DNA of 64,000 nucleotides from Corynebacterium matruchotii. GTDB taxonomy: Bacteria > Actinomycetota > Actinomycetes > Mycobacteriales > Mycobacteriaceae. The DNA lies in the NCBI RefSeq assembly GCF_011612265.2, contig NZ_CP050134.2, forward strand, positions 2,170,001-2,234,000, written 5' to 3'. This document shows positions 27,573 to 38,971 of this stretch, piece after piece. Position numbers and translations under genes: made by a program. The notes below the pieces were generated by a model that searched no databases, was not told the DNA's origin, and was given only the letters and a program-made list of their open reading frames with translations. How positions within the stretch are numbered: position 1 is the first letter of the stretch; every line of letters begins with the position of its first letter.

Positions 27573-28445
27573 TTAACCCTCGCCACAGGGCGGATCGGAT
27601 GGTAGTTCATCCCGTTGAGCACGGGTAACCTGGGCCCGGGCAGCTAGTTGTGACTCATCTGGGTAATCCACCCCCACGAGGGATAATCCGGCTGCTGGGG
27701 CGACCGGTACTAATGCGGATCGGGAAGTTTCGGCCAGCAGGGATGTGGCAAATCCTGCGGGTCGTTTTCCCTCCCCCACCACGAGGCAGCAGCCCACTAG
27801 GGAGCGCACCATGGACCAGCAGAAGGCATCGGCGGTGACGTGGGCCTCAAAGGTGTCGGGTTCGATGGGGGTGGAAATATCGTTCCAGGTGAATTCCTGC
27901 AGGTCTCGGATGGTGGTGGCGCCGTCACGGTGTCGGCAAAAGGCGGCGAAATCGTGCAATCCGATGAGTTCGGCGGCGCAGGCCTGCATGGCCGCCAGGT
28001 CCACGGGTTTGGGGTGGTGCGCGGTGTCGGTGACGCGGGTGGGTAACGCCCCCCGAGGGTGCGTCGTCAAGCGATACACGTAGTGGCGTCGTAATGCGGA
28101 AAAGCGCGCGTCAAAGTCGGGGGGCGCGATCGTGGCGGCATGGACCCGCACGTCTGTGGGCAGCAATCGAGCTAATCGACGCACGAGCCTGCCGGGGTCG
28201 CCTGCAATGCTTCGGGTGTCCAGGGCGGCAGCCGGCACGTCGAAATGGGCCACCTGCGCCGCCGCATGCACCCCCGCATCGGTGCGGCCGGCAACCGTCA
28301 AAGCGATGGGTTGCCGCAGCACCAGGGTCAGCGCGTCCTCTAGGACCTGCTGGACGGTGCGCAGCTCGGAATGGCCCTGCCGGGCCCAACCATGGAAATG
28401 CGTGCCATCATAGGCCAAATCAAGGCGAATACGGATGGGAGTCAC
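27573..28445 (-). CDS. truA: tRNA pseudouridine(38-40) synthase TruA
   Basis: Isomerises U38-U40 in the anticodon stem of many tRNAs. The catalytic aspartate is D56 in [10 protein letters not shown]. The N-terminal [12 protein letters not shown] and C-terminal [11 protein letters not shown] motifs are present. The 290-residue length is normal. In most actinobacteria truA directly follows rplQ; here two unknown genes and a divergent stretch intervene. Confidence 0.97.
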   Translation of the reverse strand: MTPIRIRLDLAYDGTHFHGWARQGHSELRTVQQVLEDALTLVLRQPIALTVAGRTDAGVHAAAQVAHFDVPAAALDTRSIAGDPGRLVRRLARLLPTDVRVHAATIAPPDFDARFSALRRHYVYRLTTHPRGALPTRVTDTAHHPKPVDLAAMQACAAELIGLHDFAAFCRHRDGATTIRDLQEFTWNDISTPIEPDTFEAHVTADAFCWSMVRSLVGCCLVVGEGKRPAGFATSLLAETSRSALVPVAPAAGLSLVGVDYPDESQLAARAQVTRAQRDELPSDPPCGEG

Positions 28446-28466
28446 AGTCCAACCGTAGCAAACTCT

Positions 28467-29018
28467 TTAATAGTGGGAGTAGACGCCTTCAGCGGCAGTC
28501 CAGACTCCAAATTCCAGCTCTTGTTGGCCCTCCACCCACACGCTGGTTCGCTGCACCAGGAAAACATCACCGGTAGGAATGTCTTCAAACAAGTCCACCT
28601 TGGATTTACTGTGGAAAGTACCCCCGCCGAAGTGGGAATGGTCGAAACCAAATTCCATGACCGAGGTAGCAGAGCAGGCCTTTATGCCAACGATCCGCGC
28701 ATCCCGATCGTAATGGTATTGCTGCGCCCCCTCGGGGATTTCGTCGATGAGGTTTTCGATCAATTGCGGATGATATTGGGTATCTCGAAGCCGCCAGGTG
28801 GTCACCGTCGCCATTTGGGCAAACCACCCGTTGTCTTCAGGAGACACCCACACAGTCCCCTCGGATCCCCAACCCATGGGGATGGTGTCCCAGCCAGCGG
28901 GAATGCACCAAAAATCGCCATCATCGGCAATACCGTTTGGGTCGATTTGATCCCAATCAATTTGTTGGGTCACCAAGCGGTCATGCAGGGATGCGGGCGG
29001 ATAGTGGAATGTCGGCAT
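28467..29018 (-). CDS. Hypothetical cytoplasmic protein
   Basis: A 183-residue, acidic, tryptophan- and tyrosine-rich protein with no signal peptide or membrane segment. I recognise no family. The ATG at 29018 has GAGGTGA at 5-base spacing, and codon use resembles neighbours, so it is very probably real. It ends 21 bases before the truA start, so the two may be co-transcribed. Confidence 0.75.
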   Translation of the reverse strand: MPTFHYPPASLHDRLVTQQIDWDQIDPNGIADDGDFWCIPAGWDTIPMGWGSEGTVWVSPEDNGWFAQMATVTTWRLRDTQYHPQLIENLIDEIPEGAQQYHYDRDARIVGIKACSATSVMEFGFDHSHFGGGTFHSKSKVDLFEDIPTGDVFLVQRTSVWVEGQQELEFGVWTAAEGVYSHY

Positions 29019-29322
29019 GAGTCACCTCAATCATTAGTTGGTAAGGTTAGCCAACCCTACCATAAAAGGTAAATCAAAAACTATAATGCGTTACGACAGT
29101 CATAATCTCCCCATATAGGGGAAGTGCGTCACAGTCCTCCCAGCGTGACATGACAACGTCCCGCACAGGCCACCCCAATACCCCACCTTTTGTTTCCGAA
29201 ATACCCACATCGCACTAGTGATATCACCCCCATATAGGGGCTAGCAGTTTTGATGCGGAATCTATTGATTATTGTCAACAGTGTAGTAGTTCAAATCCCC
29301 CGTGCTGTAAGGAGCTTCCCCG
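29019..29322. promoter_or_regulatory. Divergent control region with two CCCCATATAGGGG palindromes
   Basis: The perfect 13-base palindrome CCCCATATAGGGG occurs at 29109-29121 and again at 29228-29240, 119 bases apart, between divergent genes. C-tract/G-tract dyads of this type are typical operators of CsoR-like repressors, but no such regulator is in the window. Confidence 0.55.
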
Positions 29323-29772
29323 ATGAAGCGCGCCACATATTATGTTGCGACTCTCATGCTCTGCGGCGGCATCATCACCCCCACCGCCGCCATGGCTCAA
29401 TCATTTCCCCAGCCTGCCCCCGCATCGCAGGCGGCACAAAACCCACACCAGGTGCCGAAACCATTCGAAGTGGGAATCCTCAAATGGTCGCAAGACGTCT
29501 ATAACGCCGGGCACACCAGCGAGCAAGAAGCCCAAAGATGCTCCTCAGCTACCCCGATGCTGCCCACCCAGTTGGGGCAAACCACAAACCAGGCCGCAAC
29601 GAATTGCTCGACTCGCGCAATCGGTTTCGTGGAATTCATTACCGCATCACTCGTACACCTTGTGGTGAAAGTCACCAAACCGGTGCCGGGCTATCAGGGC
29701 ATTACCCCGGCGCCGAAACCCGCCAATGGGGAAATAAACCTTTCGAACGCCAATGTGCTCCCCCGCGACTAG
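29323..29772 (+). CDS. Small exported protein
   Basis: A 149-residue protein with a clear signal peptide (MKRATYYVATLMLCGGIITP, cleavage after AMA near residue 25) and then a proline/glutamine-rich segment. Two cysteines of the mature part (about 73 and 94) could form a disulfide. No known domain recognised. AAGGAG lies 9 bases before the ATG. The gene is followed by a strong terminator shared with rplQ. Twin CCCCATATAGGGG palindromes upstream suggest regulated expression. Confidence 0.8.
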   Translation: MKRATYYVATLMLCGGIITPTAAMAQSFPQPAPASQAAQNPHQVPKPFEVGILKWSQDVYNAGHTSEQEAQRCSSATPMLPTQLGQTTNQAATNCSTRAIGFVEFITASLVHLVVKVTKPVPGYQGITPAPKPANGEINLSNANVLPRD

Positions 29773-29821
29773 CCAACCAGTGGACACCCCAACGCTTGAC
29801 GCCGCACCACCATGGCATCGA

Positions 29822-29860
29822 AAAACCCGCGCCACCGCTGTTCTGTGGGGCGCGGGTTTC
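29822..29860. terminator. Bidirectional terminator between the exported-protein gene and rplQ
   Basis: AAACCCGCGCC pairs with GGCGCGGGTTT around a short loop. A's before and T's after the stem allow function on both strands. Confidence 0.88.
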
Positions 29861-29879
29861 GTTACGTTAGCTTGACAGC

Positions 29880-30329
29880 TTACTGCTCGTCCGCTGCGGC
29901 AGCCTCGGCAGGCTTCTCGGCCTGCTGGGAAGCAGCAACCCGAGCCGCACGGCTAGCCTCAGCAGAGACGGTTTCCTCCAGAACGAGAGAAATCTGGCTC
30001 ATGGGGGCGTTATCCCCCTTGCGGTTCTCCAACTTCACGATGCGAGTGTAACCACCATCGCGGTTTTCGAACTTAGGTGCCAATTCATTGAAAAGGCGAG
30101 CAACGATGTCCTTCTGGGGGACCTTCTTCAGCACATTGCGGCGATCGGAGAGCGTGCCGCGCTTGGCCTTGGTGATGAGCTTTTCCACATAGGGACGCAG
30201 CAGCTTCGCCTTAGCGTCCGTGGTTTTAATAGCCCCGTGGGTAATCAGCTGGCCCGCGAGATTCGACAGAATATGCTTCTGGTTAGTCGCGGAACCGCCG
30301 AGCCGCGGGCCCTTCTTTGGGGTAGGCAT
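29880..30329 (-). CDS. rplQ: Large ribosomal subunit protein bL17
   Basis: A 149-residue L17 with the N-terminus [19 protein letters not shown] and the central [17 protein letters not shown] motif. A C-terminal Ala/Glu-rich extension of about 25 residues is usual in corynebacteria. Last ribosomal gene of the infA-rpsM-rpsK-rpsD-rpoA-rplQ run. Confidence 0.98.
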   Translation of the reverse strand: MPTPKKGPRLGGSATNQKHILSNLAGQLITHGAIKTTDAKAKLLRPYVEKLITKAKRGTLSDRRNVLKKVPQKDIVARLFNELAPKFENRDGGYTRIVKLENRKGDNAPMSQISLVLEETVSAEASRAARVAASQQAEKPAEAAAADEQ

Positions 30330-30402
30330 GATGTACTCCTCGTGTACAGGTTAAAGTGAGCGCAGGGGCAGAAAGTGCAGCTCCTGCCCACAAGGTGATG
30401 GT

Positions 30403-31428
30403 TTACTCGTCCTCGGGATCGGTGTCGATATAATCGCCGGTTTCCGCGTCGTATCCTTCAAGCTGTGTCGGATCGAAATCTTCCGGGGCGTCTTTCAGGG
30501 TCAGGCCCAAGCCGGCAAGCTTGATTTTGACCTCGTTTATGGACTTTTGGCCGAAGTTACGGATGTCCAAAAGGTCGGATTCCGTACATTCTGCCAGTTC
30601 ACCCACGGTGTGGATCTCCTGCCGTTTCAGGCAGTTATAGGAGCGTACCGAGAACCGCAATTCCTCAATGGGCATGCCATAGGCGGCAATGTGTTCGGTT
30701 TCCTGCGGCGAGGGGCCAACTTCAATGCCTTCGGCACTCACATTGAGCTCCCGGGCCAAACCAAACAGCTCCACGAGGGTTTTCCCGGCGGAAGCGAATG
30801 CATTCCGGGGCGAAATGGAATTCTTGGTTTCGACATCAATGGTCAGCTTGTCAAAGTCGGTGCGCTGTTCCACACGAGTGGCCTCGACGTTATAGCTGAC
30901 TTTCAGCACCGGCGAATAGATTTGGTCAACCTGGATGCGACCAATCTCGGTGGTGCCCGAATTGGTGGTTGTGCTGCTGGACACGGGCACATAGCCGCGG
31001 CCACGCTCGACCACCATTTCGATTTCCAGGCGACCCTGGTCATTGAGCGTCGCAATGTGAAGATCCGGGTTGTGGATTTCCACACCAGCTGGCGGCTCAA
31101 TAGTGCCGGCAGTCACCTCACCTGCGCCTTCGGCGCGCAGGTACATCACCACTGGCTCATCCGAGTCCGAGGAAATGGCCAACCCCTTGATGTTGAGGAG
31201 TATGTCGGAAACATCCTCCTTCACACCGGTAATGGTGGTGAACTCGTGCAGCACGCCGTCAATCTTGACGCTGGTCACTGCGGCCCCCGGGATGGAGGAC
31301 AGCAGGGTGCGGCGCAGCGAATTCCCCAAGGTGTAGCCAAAGCCCGGTTCCAGTGGTTCAATAACAAACCGCGAACGGGAGTTATCGACTGGATATTCCG
31401 TTAGCCGGGGGCGATGTGAAATGAGCAT
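30403..31428 (-). CDS. rpoA: DNA-directed RNA polymerase subunit alpha
   Basis: A 341-residue alpha subunit. The N-terminal dimerisation domain ([22 protein letters not shown]) and C-terminal DNA-binding domain ([23 protein letters not shown]...[12 protein letters not shown]) are both intact, with an acidic tail. It sits in its usual place between rpsD and rplQ. The 157-base gap to rpsD contains a GGCCGG / CCGGCC hairpin near 31519-31543 that could be a leader or processing site. Confidence 0.98.
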   Translation of the reverse strand: MLISHRPRLTEYPVDNSRSRFVIEPLEPGFGYTLGNSLRRTLLSSIPGAAVTSVKIDGVLHEFTTITGVKEDVSDILLNIKGLAISSDSDEPVVMYLRAEGAGEVTAGTIEPPAGVEIHNPDLHIATLNDQGRLEIEMVVERGRGYVPVSSSTTTNSGTTEIGRIQVDQIYSPVLKVSYNVEATRVEQRTDFDKLTIDVETKNSISPRNAFASAGKTLVELFGLARELNVSAEGIEVGPSPQETEHIAAYGMPIEELRFSVRSYNCLKRQEIHTVGELAECTESDLLDIRNFGQKSINEVKIKLAGLGLTLKDAPEDFDPTQLEGYDAETGDYIDTDPEDE

Positions 31429-31585
31429 TGAATTCTCCTAAAAATGACGACCACTATTTGACGTCGATAAGGGCGGAAATTTTCCCGATGAAGTTTTTGG
31501 CTTACCAACCGGCCGGGTTCGCCCACCGACCGGCCACAGTATGGCGTCGATAAGCGGCGAAATAACCAGCGGAAAACCAACCAAC

Positions 31586-32197
31586 TTACTTCGAGTAAAG
31601 CTCGACGATAAGCTGTTCTTGCAGCGGCACGTCGATTTGAGCGCGCTCGGGCAGCTGGTGCACGAGGATGCGCAAGGTGGAAGGAACAACCTGCAACCAG
31701 GCAGGAATGACTTTGTCAGCGTCGACGAGGTTTTCCGTTGCCTCTTCGAACCACAACATGGTGTGGGACTTATCCCGAACATCAATGATGTCGTACTGGG
31801 ACACCCGGTAGGAAGGAACGTTCACCTTCTTACCGTTGACCAGGAAGTGGCCGTGGGAAACCAGCTGACGGGCCTGACGGCGAGTGCGAGCCAAACCTGC
31901 GCGGTACACAACATTGTCCAGGCGGGCTTCCAGCAGGATCACCAGGTTTTCACCGGTCTTGCCGGGCATGCGGTTAGCCTCGGCATAGTAGCGGCGGAAC
32001 TGCTTCTCCAGCACACCATAGGTGTACTTTGCCTTCTGCTTTTCTTGCAGCTGAAGTAGGTACTCGGATTCCTTGATCCGGTTGCGGCCGGCCTGCCCGG
32101 GCGGGTAGGGGCGCTTGTCATATGCCTTGCTTCCGCCGACGAGGTCGACGCGGAGACGGCGGGACTTACGAGTTACTGGGCCGGTATAACGTGCCAT
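31586..32197 (-). CDS. rpsD: Small ribosomal subunit protein uS4
   Basis: A 203-residue 16S rRNA-binding primary assembly protein. The N-terminus MARYTGPVTRKSRRLRVDLVGG and the S4 RNA-binding domain (LDNVVYRAGLARTRRQARQLVSHGHFLVNG) are intact. It lacks the zinc-binding cysteines, as is usual for this clade's C-minus form. Confidence 0.98.
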   Translation of the reverse strand: MARYTGPVTRKSRRLRVDLVGGSKAYDKRPYPPGQAGRNRIKESEYLLQLQEKQKAKYTYGVLEKQFRRYYAEANRMPGKTGENLVILLEARLDNVVYRAGLARTRRQARQLVSHGHFLVNGKKVNVPSYRVSQYDIIDVRDKSHTMLWFEEATENLVDADKVIPAWLQVVPSTLRILVHQLPERAQIDVPLQEQLIVELYSK

Positions 32198-32219
32198 TGT
32201 AAGTTACCTTTTCCTTTCC

Positions 32220-32624
32220 TTAAACGCGACGACGCTTCGGCGGACGGCAGCCATTGAACGGCTGGGGGGTCACATCCGAGATCTTGGTGACCTCCAGGCC
32301 GGCAGCCTGAAGGGAACGAATAGCAGTCTCGCGGCCCGAACCTGGGCCTTTAACGAATACTTCCACAGACTTCATGCCATGATCCATTGCCTTGCGGGCG
32401 GCGTTTTCGGCGGCCAGCTGGGCGGCGAACGGCGTGGACTTCCGGGAACCCTTGAAGCCAACATGGCCGGAGGATGCCCAAGAGATCACAGCACCGTGCG
32501 GATCGGTGATCGACACGATGGTGTTATTGAAGGTGGATTTGATATATGCGTGACCAGCGGCCACGTTCTTCTTGACAACGCGACGGCCAGTGCGGCGGGC
32601 GTTAGAGCGTGCTTTTGGAGGCAT
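32220..32624 (-). CDS. rpsK: Small ribosomal subunit protein uS11
   Basis: A 134-residue 30S platform protein. [16 protein letters not shown] and the C-terminal [20 protein letters not shown] are diagnostic. It starts 3 bases after the rpsM stop. Confidence 0.98.
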   Translation of the reverse strand: MPPKARSNARRTGRRVVKKNVAAGHAYIKSTFNNTIVSITDPHGAVISWASSGHVGFKGSRKSTPFAAQLAAENAARKAMDHGMKSVEVFVKGPGSGRETAIRSLQAAGLEVTKISDVTPQPFNGCRPPKRRRV

Positions 32625-32627
32625 GAA

Positions 32628-32996
32628 TTACTTCTTCTTTCCGGCGATGGTCTTCTTCGGACCCTTACGCGTACGAGCGTTGGTCTTGGTGCGCTGGCCC
32701 CGAACGGGCAGGCCGCGCCGGTGGCGCAGACCCTGGTAGCAGCCGATTTCAATCTTGCGACGAATATCGGCCTGCACCTGGCGGCGAAGGTCACCCTCTA
32801 CCTTCCAGGTTGCTTCGATCACGTCACGCAGCGAGGCGATTTGCTCGTCGGTGAGGTTATCGGTGCGCAGATCCGGAGAAATGCCGGTCTCCTTGAGCAG
32901 TTGTTTGGATCGGGCTGGGCCGATGCCATAAATGTATGTGAGTGCAACCTCCATGCGCTTATTGCGTGGGAGGTCTACACCAGCAAGACGTGCCAT
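32628..32996 (-). CDS. rpsM: Small ribosomal subunit protein uS13
   Basis: A 122-residue 30S head protein. [20 protein letters not shown] at the N-terminus, [11 protein letters not shown] and the basic tail [16 protein letters not shown] identify S13. In many bacteria rpmJ precedes rpsM, but no L36 frame is present here; as far as I recall this is also so in C. glutamicum. Confidence 0.98.
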   Translation of the reverse strand: MARLAGVDLPRNKRMEVALTYIYGIGPARSKQLLKETGISPDLRTDNLTDEQIASLRDVIEATWKVEGDLRRQVQADIRRKIEIGCYQGLRHRRGLPVRGQRTKTNARTRKGPKKTIAGKKK

Positions 32997-33167
32997 AAGG
33001 CGGTACCTTTCCGGTTGTTACAGTGGTTTTCTCCATGCCCATCCCCGCCAAAGAACGCTTTGTCCGGTCGGATGCCGGAGTGTGGGTTAAGTTTCACGGG
33101 GCTCTGGCCACTGTCACCAAAGGTGTGATTGGCGCACAAAACTGCCGCTAGGCATGGAGGCGAAAAA

Positions 33168-33389
33168 TTACTTGTAGCGGTAAACGATGCGGCCGCGAGT
33201 CAGGTCGTATGGCGATAATTCCACCACGACGCGGTCTTCCGGCAAGATACGGATATAGTGTTGGCGCATCTTGCCACTGATGTGCGCAAGAACCTTGTGC
33301 CCGTTGTCGAGTTCGACACGGAACATTGCGTTTGGCAAGGGTTCAACAATCCGACCCTCAACCTCAATGGCGCCTTCCTTTTTAGCCAT
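33168..33389 (-). CDS. infA: Translation initiation factor IF-1
   Basis: A 73-residue OB-fold protein that binds the 30S A site. It starts [20 protein letters not shown] and ends [12 protein letters not shown]. The frame is open further upstream to 33488, but that part is not IF-1, and the ATG at 33389 gives the standard length. Confidence 0.98.
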   Translation of the reverse strand: MAKKEGAIEVEGRIVEPLPNAMFRVELDNGHKVLAHISGKMRQHYIRILPEDRVVVELSPYDLTRGRIVYRYK

Positions 33390-33641
33390 ATCCTCTGCAT
33401 TTCCCCAGCATATCCGCCGGTTCGTAGGTTTACTTCTACCATGGCAAGAACACACATGTTCTACACCATCCAACAATAATACACACAACCTGCGACGATG
33501 GCTAATTACGCCTCGGGCTTTTGCTTTGCGACGTGCATTCCAAAGGCGTTTGTCACCATGGTAGCGTCACTTTCGATTTTCCGCATTCCACCACCCCGAC
33601 CGGCCTTGTATCCAATAGTTCGCCACATGAGGCATATGAAA

Positions 33642-33670
33642 ACCGCCTCCCAAGTACTGTGGGAGGCGGT
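33642..33670 (-). terminator. Terminator of the L,D-transpeptidase gene
   Basis: ACCGCCTCCCA pairs perfectly with TGGGAGGCGGT around a 7-base loop. On the minus strand it is followed by TTTTCAT, 37 bases past the gene's stop codon. Confidence 0.85.
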
Positions 33671-33706
33671 GAAGAATCAACGGGAAAGCTATAACGCTCG
33701 GCTTCC

Positions 33707-34429
33707 TTAGTAGACGTATACCACGTCACCGACCTGGAGTTCGTCGAAATACTGAACGGCATCATCATGCCGAAGGTGAACGCACCCATGGGACCACAGG
33801 TTGGGGTTGCCCTCATGGAAGGCAATACCGTTATTGGTGAAGTACACCGAATACGGCATGGGGGCATTATTAAACGGCCGCGAAACCTCATTCTTTACCT
33901 TGCGAACCACGCGGTGGGTTCCCTTGGGGGTTTCCCAGCCCACAGCACCGGAGGACATGTCCCGGGCCGGACCGAAAACCTTACCATTCTTCTGCAACCA
34001 GGTGCGTTGCTTTGTTAAATCCACACAGGCAGCCGCGGTAGGAGGGCAGGAACCATAATCAAAGTTTTCACGCTCTTTTGCTAACCGCTCGGCTTCTGCC
34101 CGGTCCTTGGCCTCCTGGGCTTCTTTGTTCTTTTCGTCGACAATCCCGGGGGCCACCGCATTAGCGGCACCATCAACGAGTTCTTTTGCCTTCTGGGCAG
34201 AATTGGGATCTAGCTTTTCTGCTTCTTTATGTAGATCGTTGCGAGCCTTCCAGGTATCATTGCGAATCTGGTTCGTAATGTCGACTGCGTTGGGTACGCC
34301 CGCCGATTGCGCAGAAGCAACAATGGGGCTTCCCACTGCCAGCACCGAGAAAGCGGCAATGGCAGCCGCGATACCTTTAATACGACGCTTCATCGTAAAA
34401 GGCTGAGCATTACGTGACTTAAAATACAT
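33707..34429 (-). CDS. Secreted L,D-transpeptidase (YkuD domain)
   Basis: Forms 3-3 cross-links in peptidoglycan outside the membrane. A signal peptide lies at residues 13-41 (MKRRIKGIAAAIAAFSVLAV...ASAQ). A charged helical Ala/Glu/Lys linker follows, then a YkuD domain with the catalytic signature SHGCVHLR (cysteine about 216) and a substrate histidine in AFHEGNP. Two extra cysteines in SCPPTAAACVDL may pair. I start it at ATG 34429, 7 bases from a TATAGT hexamer (leaderless arrangement); ATG 34393, directly at the signal peptide, is a good alternative. The same gene is found between map and infA in C. glutamicum as I recall. Confidence 0.9.
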   Translation of the reverse strand: MYFKSRNAQPFTMKRRIKGIAAAIAAFSVLAVGSPIVASAQSAGVPNAVDITNQIRNDTWKARNDLHKEAEKLDPNSAQKAKELVDGAANAVAPGIVDEKNKEAQEAKDRAEAERLAKERENFDYGSCPPTAAACVDLTKQRTWLQKNGKVFGPARDMSSGAVGWETPKGTHRVVRKVKNEVSRPFNNAPMPYSVYFTNNGIAFHEGNPNLWSHGCVHLRHDDAVQYFDELQVGDVVYVY

Positions 34430-34436
34430 GCTGAAT

Positions 34437-34495
34437 ACTATAGCCTGATTTTCAGCAAAATCAGAGGCTACACCCTCCCCAAGTGAGGGTGAATT
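34437..34495. promoter_or_regulatory. L,D-transpeptidase promoter with palindrome and upstream hairpin
   Basis: TATAGT (minus strand, 34442-34437) is a likely -10. Overlapping and above it is the dyad TAGCCTGATTTT / AAAATCAGAGGCTA (34441-34470), a candidate operator. Next is CACCCTC / GAGGGTG (34471-34491) followed by T's on the plus strand, which resembles a terminator facing away from the gene. Confidence 0.5.
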
Positions 34496-34610
34496 TTTTA
34501 TCATTTTCGCCATCCTCCCAGTTCAGGACCAATAGTCACAATTTGGCAAAGGGCGACTATGACGCCCACCACAAAACGAATGCAACAATTACACCCAAAT
34601 ATGACCGTTA

Positions 34611-35426
34611 TTACTTCGTTATTTTATAGCGTGGTGTAAGGATACGAGGTCCCGTTGCGGTGGCGGCCACCGTGTGCTCCCAGTGAGCGGCGAGCGAACC
34701 ATCGGCAGTGACCACTGTCCAGCCGTCGTCAAGCACGAAAGAATCGACGCTGCCCAGCGTAAGCATAGGCTCGATAGCCAGCACGGATCCGTCTTGGATG
34801 AGGGGGCCACGACCAGGACGCCCTTCGTTTGCCAGCCACGGTTGTTCATGCATGGTCCGACCAATTCCGTGTCCCCCATAACCATCGACGATGCCAAGTG
34901 TTATACCCCATCGTTGCTCAGCTTGGCGGGTGGCCTGCTCTAAGGCGTGCGAAACATCGCTGAGTCGGTTTCCTGGGATCATGGCCTTCATGCCTTCCAT
35001 GAGCACCCATTCGGTGGCCTCATTCAGCGCCGCAGCCGGCGGCTTCAGAGCCTCCTGACCGCCAATGCCAAACGTCCACGCGGAATCCCCCACCCAGCCG
35101 TCGAGGGTGGCCCCACAGTCTATAGAAACAAGATCACCTGTCCGCACATGAGTGCGATCGTTGGGGATGCCGTGAACGATTTCGGTGTTGATCGACACAC
35201 AGATTGATGCTGGAAACCCCTGATACCCCTGAAAAGTGGGAATTGCCCCAGCACTGCGAATGACGTCTTCGGCTACCTTATCGAGGTCAAGAGTGCTCAC
35301 CCCAGCTGTTGCCGCTGCTTTAACTGCTTGAAGCGCCTTGCCGACGACTTCCCCGGCCGCTTGCATCGCATCCAATTCACCTGGTGTTTTAGCAGGAATT
35401 ATTTTACGACGCTTCCGGAAAACCAT
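34611..35426 (-). CDS. map: Methionine aminopeptidase, type I
   Basis: Removes initiator methionine. The metal ligands are D103 (VSIDCGA), D114 (VGDSAWT), H186 (GYGGHGIG), E219 (LAIEPML) and a final glutamate in HWEHTVA. It is 271 residues without a long N-terminal SH3-binding extension. It normally follows adk directly; here an IS3-derived gene lies between. Confidence 0.96.
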   Translation of the reverse strand: MVFRKRRKIIPAKTPGELDAMQAAGEVVGKALQAVKAAATAGVSTLDLDKVAEDVIRSAGAIPTFQGYQGFPASICVSINTEIVHGIPNDRTHVRTGDLVSIDCGATLDGWVGDSAWTFGIGGQEALKPPAAALNEATEWVLMEGMKAMIPGNRLSDVSHALEQATRQAEQRWGITLGIVDGYGGHGIGRTMHEQPWLANEGRPGRGPLIQDGSVLAIEPMLTLGSVDSFVLDDGWTVVTADGSLAAHWEHTVAATATGPRILTPRYKITK

Positions 35427-35448
35427 TTCTTACCCGTATTTCTACCCG

Positions 35449-36063
35449 TTATTTTGATATATGTGGTGAATTGGTTTTACCACGAATCCCGAGCCGATGC
35501 ATGGACCGCCGCACCTCATTGATTTTTACTTCCCAATGGTATTGCTGCATGAGTTGGGCGGCGATTCGGGCGGCCCCGAATACCTCATTGGAGTCTAACC
35601 AAATCTGGTAGACAAAAAGATCAAGTTTATCGTTTAATCGTTGCTGCTTCAGTCGATTTTCGCGGCGAGGTTCCTCTATGTGCTTATAAAATCCGCCCTT
35701 GGTGACCCCTAGCAGGCGCGCCATGCGGCTGAGATCAAAGTTGCCACGTTCCTGTTCCATGAGGTCGAATTTTTCGCTCTTAGTGGCGTGATCGGGCAGG
35801 TTTTTCTTCATCACCGCCAGAAATTGTTTATCAAGGTCTTCGTTGCGTTGTTGGCGGGCGAGTCGGCGTTCTTTAATTTTTTGGGCCCGGGCGGCGGCCC
35901 GGCTATCACGGCTGTCAAGTTCGGATTGGATTTTCACCCATCTGCTGAGAGTCATGGGGTTGACGCCTACTTCTTTGGCGACTGCGCTGATTGGCCGCCC
36001 GGTATCAAGTACCATCCGTGCTGAACGTTTCCGGAACCGCCAATCGTAATGTTTATTTGCCAT
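35449..36063 (-). CDS. IS3-type transposase-derived HTH protein without a DDE domain
   Basis: A 204-residue intact reading frame. Residues 1-50 are an IS3 OrfA-like helix-turn-helix (ISAVAKEVGVNPMTLSRWVK). A basic coiled-coil linker follows. Residues about 100-195 match the N-terminal HTH portion of IS3 OrfB (RMARLLGVTKGGFYKH, then DSNEVFGAARIAAQLMQQ and RRSMHRLGIRGK). The integrase core with the DDE triad is absent and the protein ends just where it would begin. No terminal inverted repeats were found. AAAGGGG precedes the ATG. It could be an IS remnant or a domesticated DNA-binding protein; the clean fused frame between adk and map favours some retained function. Confidence 0.75.
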   Translation of the reverse strand: MANKHYDWRFRKRSARMVLDTGRPISAVAKEVGVNPMTLSRWVKIQSELDSRDSRAAARAQKIKERRLARQQRNEDLDKQFLAVMKKNLPDHATKSEKFDLMEQERGNFDLSRMARLLGVTKGGFYKHIEEPRRENRLKQQRLNDKLDLFVYQIWLDSNEVFGAARIAAQLMQQYHWEVKINEVRRSMHRLGIRGKTNSPHISK

Positions 36064-36157
36064 AGAGCTTATCCCCTTTCCGTCTGGTTAGCGTTCAACA
36101 ATTAGATTACCAACCAATTACCGCGGCCGAAAAGAGAACCGAAATGTTATCGACAAA

Positions 36158-36200
36158 CAAAAACCAGCATCACATACATTTCTGCATAAGTGCTGGTATT
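36158..36200 (-). terminator. Terminator downstream of adk
   Basis: On the minus strand ACCAGCA and TGCTGGT (36197-36191 / 36169-36163) form a stem with a 21-base loop, followed by TTTTTGTTTG. It separates secY-adk from the HTH gene and map. Confidence 0.65.
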
Positions 36201-36221
36201 TTATAGCTAATTTTTTATCAA

Positions 36222-38091
<1,870 letters not shown>

Positions 38092-38823
38092 TTAGCCTCC
38101 TGGCTCCTCACGCAGCCATAGGGCTGGCAGGAAAATTTTGTGTTTGGTTGATACCCCGCGGTTTTCGTGGGGCGACTTAGAATTGACTGACCTTGCTACT
38201 CTATCATCAGAGTCAAACTAAGTCACAGTCAGGTATGTGAGCACTCCCCCATAAAATATTAAAAGAAAATCCTTAATCCTAGGTCAATACCATGCCCTAG
38301 TTTCCGGTTTTATCAGCGCTTCGCTCCCATGCCCATGGTAATCTGTTGCATAATGCTCCACCCAAACGGGAGCGGATTCCACAAATCCAGTAGCCTGCAA
38401 GAACCTCCGCAGGCAAAACCCCAATGATGCCCAGCATTGCCCCACGTCAGCTCGATTACCCAGGCCTACGAGCACAACCAACTGCGGCGAAATAGCGCCA
38501 CAAAGCACCATCAGCATCCGCGCTATCCAACACCCGCGCTTGCCCTCTAGAACAAGGCCCTAGTTACCACCCCTGCATCAAACAGAAGCACTTATACTTG
38601 TTAACGCTTTACGCCTTTTGGATTACCCCATAGCCTCCCCCATTATTGGTTCCGTCATGGATAATTATATGGCTTCCATCGGGTAAGTCCATGAAAATGC
38701 CAAGTGTCTTGAACGGCTACATCTGACTTTAGATTTCAGCGATGATGATAATCATCTATTGTGATAATCAGGTGAGGTTTTTGGCCTGACAATGGTTGCC
38801 TTCTCCTCGCAAAGGTGATACAA

Positions 38824-38969
38824 AAACAGCACCCGGCTCTTATACTTGTATTAGTGGTTTCGGGTAGTCATAACTAGCGGGAATCCGAGAAGAAGCCAAC
38901 AGTGTTGGATTCCTGCCTCGCTGGGGCTACCGTGACCCTTGCTACTCATACAAGTGACGGGTGCTGTTT
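38824..38969. repeat. Large imperfect palindrome (146 bp)
   Basis: AAACAGCACCCG at 38824-38835 is exactly complementary to CGGGTGCTGTTT at 38958-38969. Inside, ACTTGTATTAGT pairs with ACTCATACAAGT, and GGAATCC near 38879-38886 pairs with GGATTCC near 38906-38912. The whole could fold into one long hairpin. Candidate MITE or structured RNA. Confidence 0.75.
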
Positions 38970-38971
38970 AA

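Noticed and set aside
32997..33167. Missing rpmJ between infA and rpsM as a gene loss
   Set aside because: No L36 frame is present, but this arrangement is, to my knowledge, normal in Corynebacterium.
38284..38517. 77-residue minus-strand frame downstream of the large hairpins
   Set aside because: No ribosome-binding site, no family resemblance, odd composition; it lies in the presumed secY promoter region.
38741..38790. GATGATGATAATCATC with nearby TGATAATCA as a Fur/Zur box
   Set aside because: Similarity is only to the general GATAAT pattern, and no metal-related gene is adjacent.
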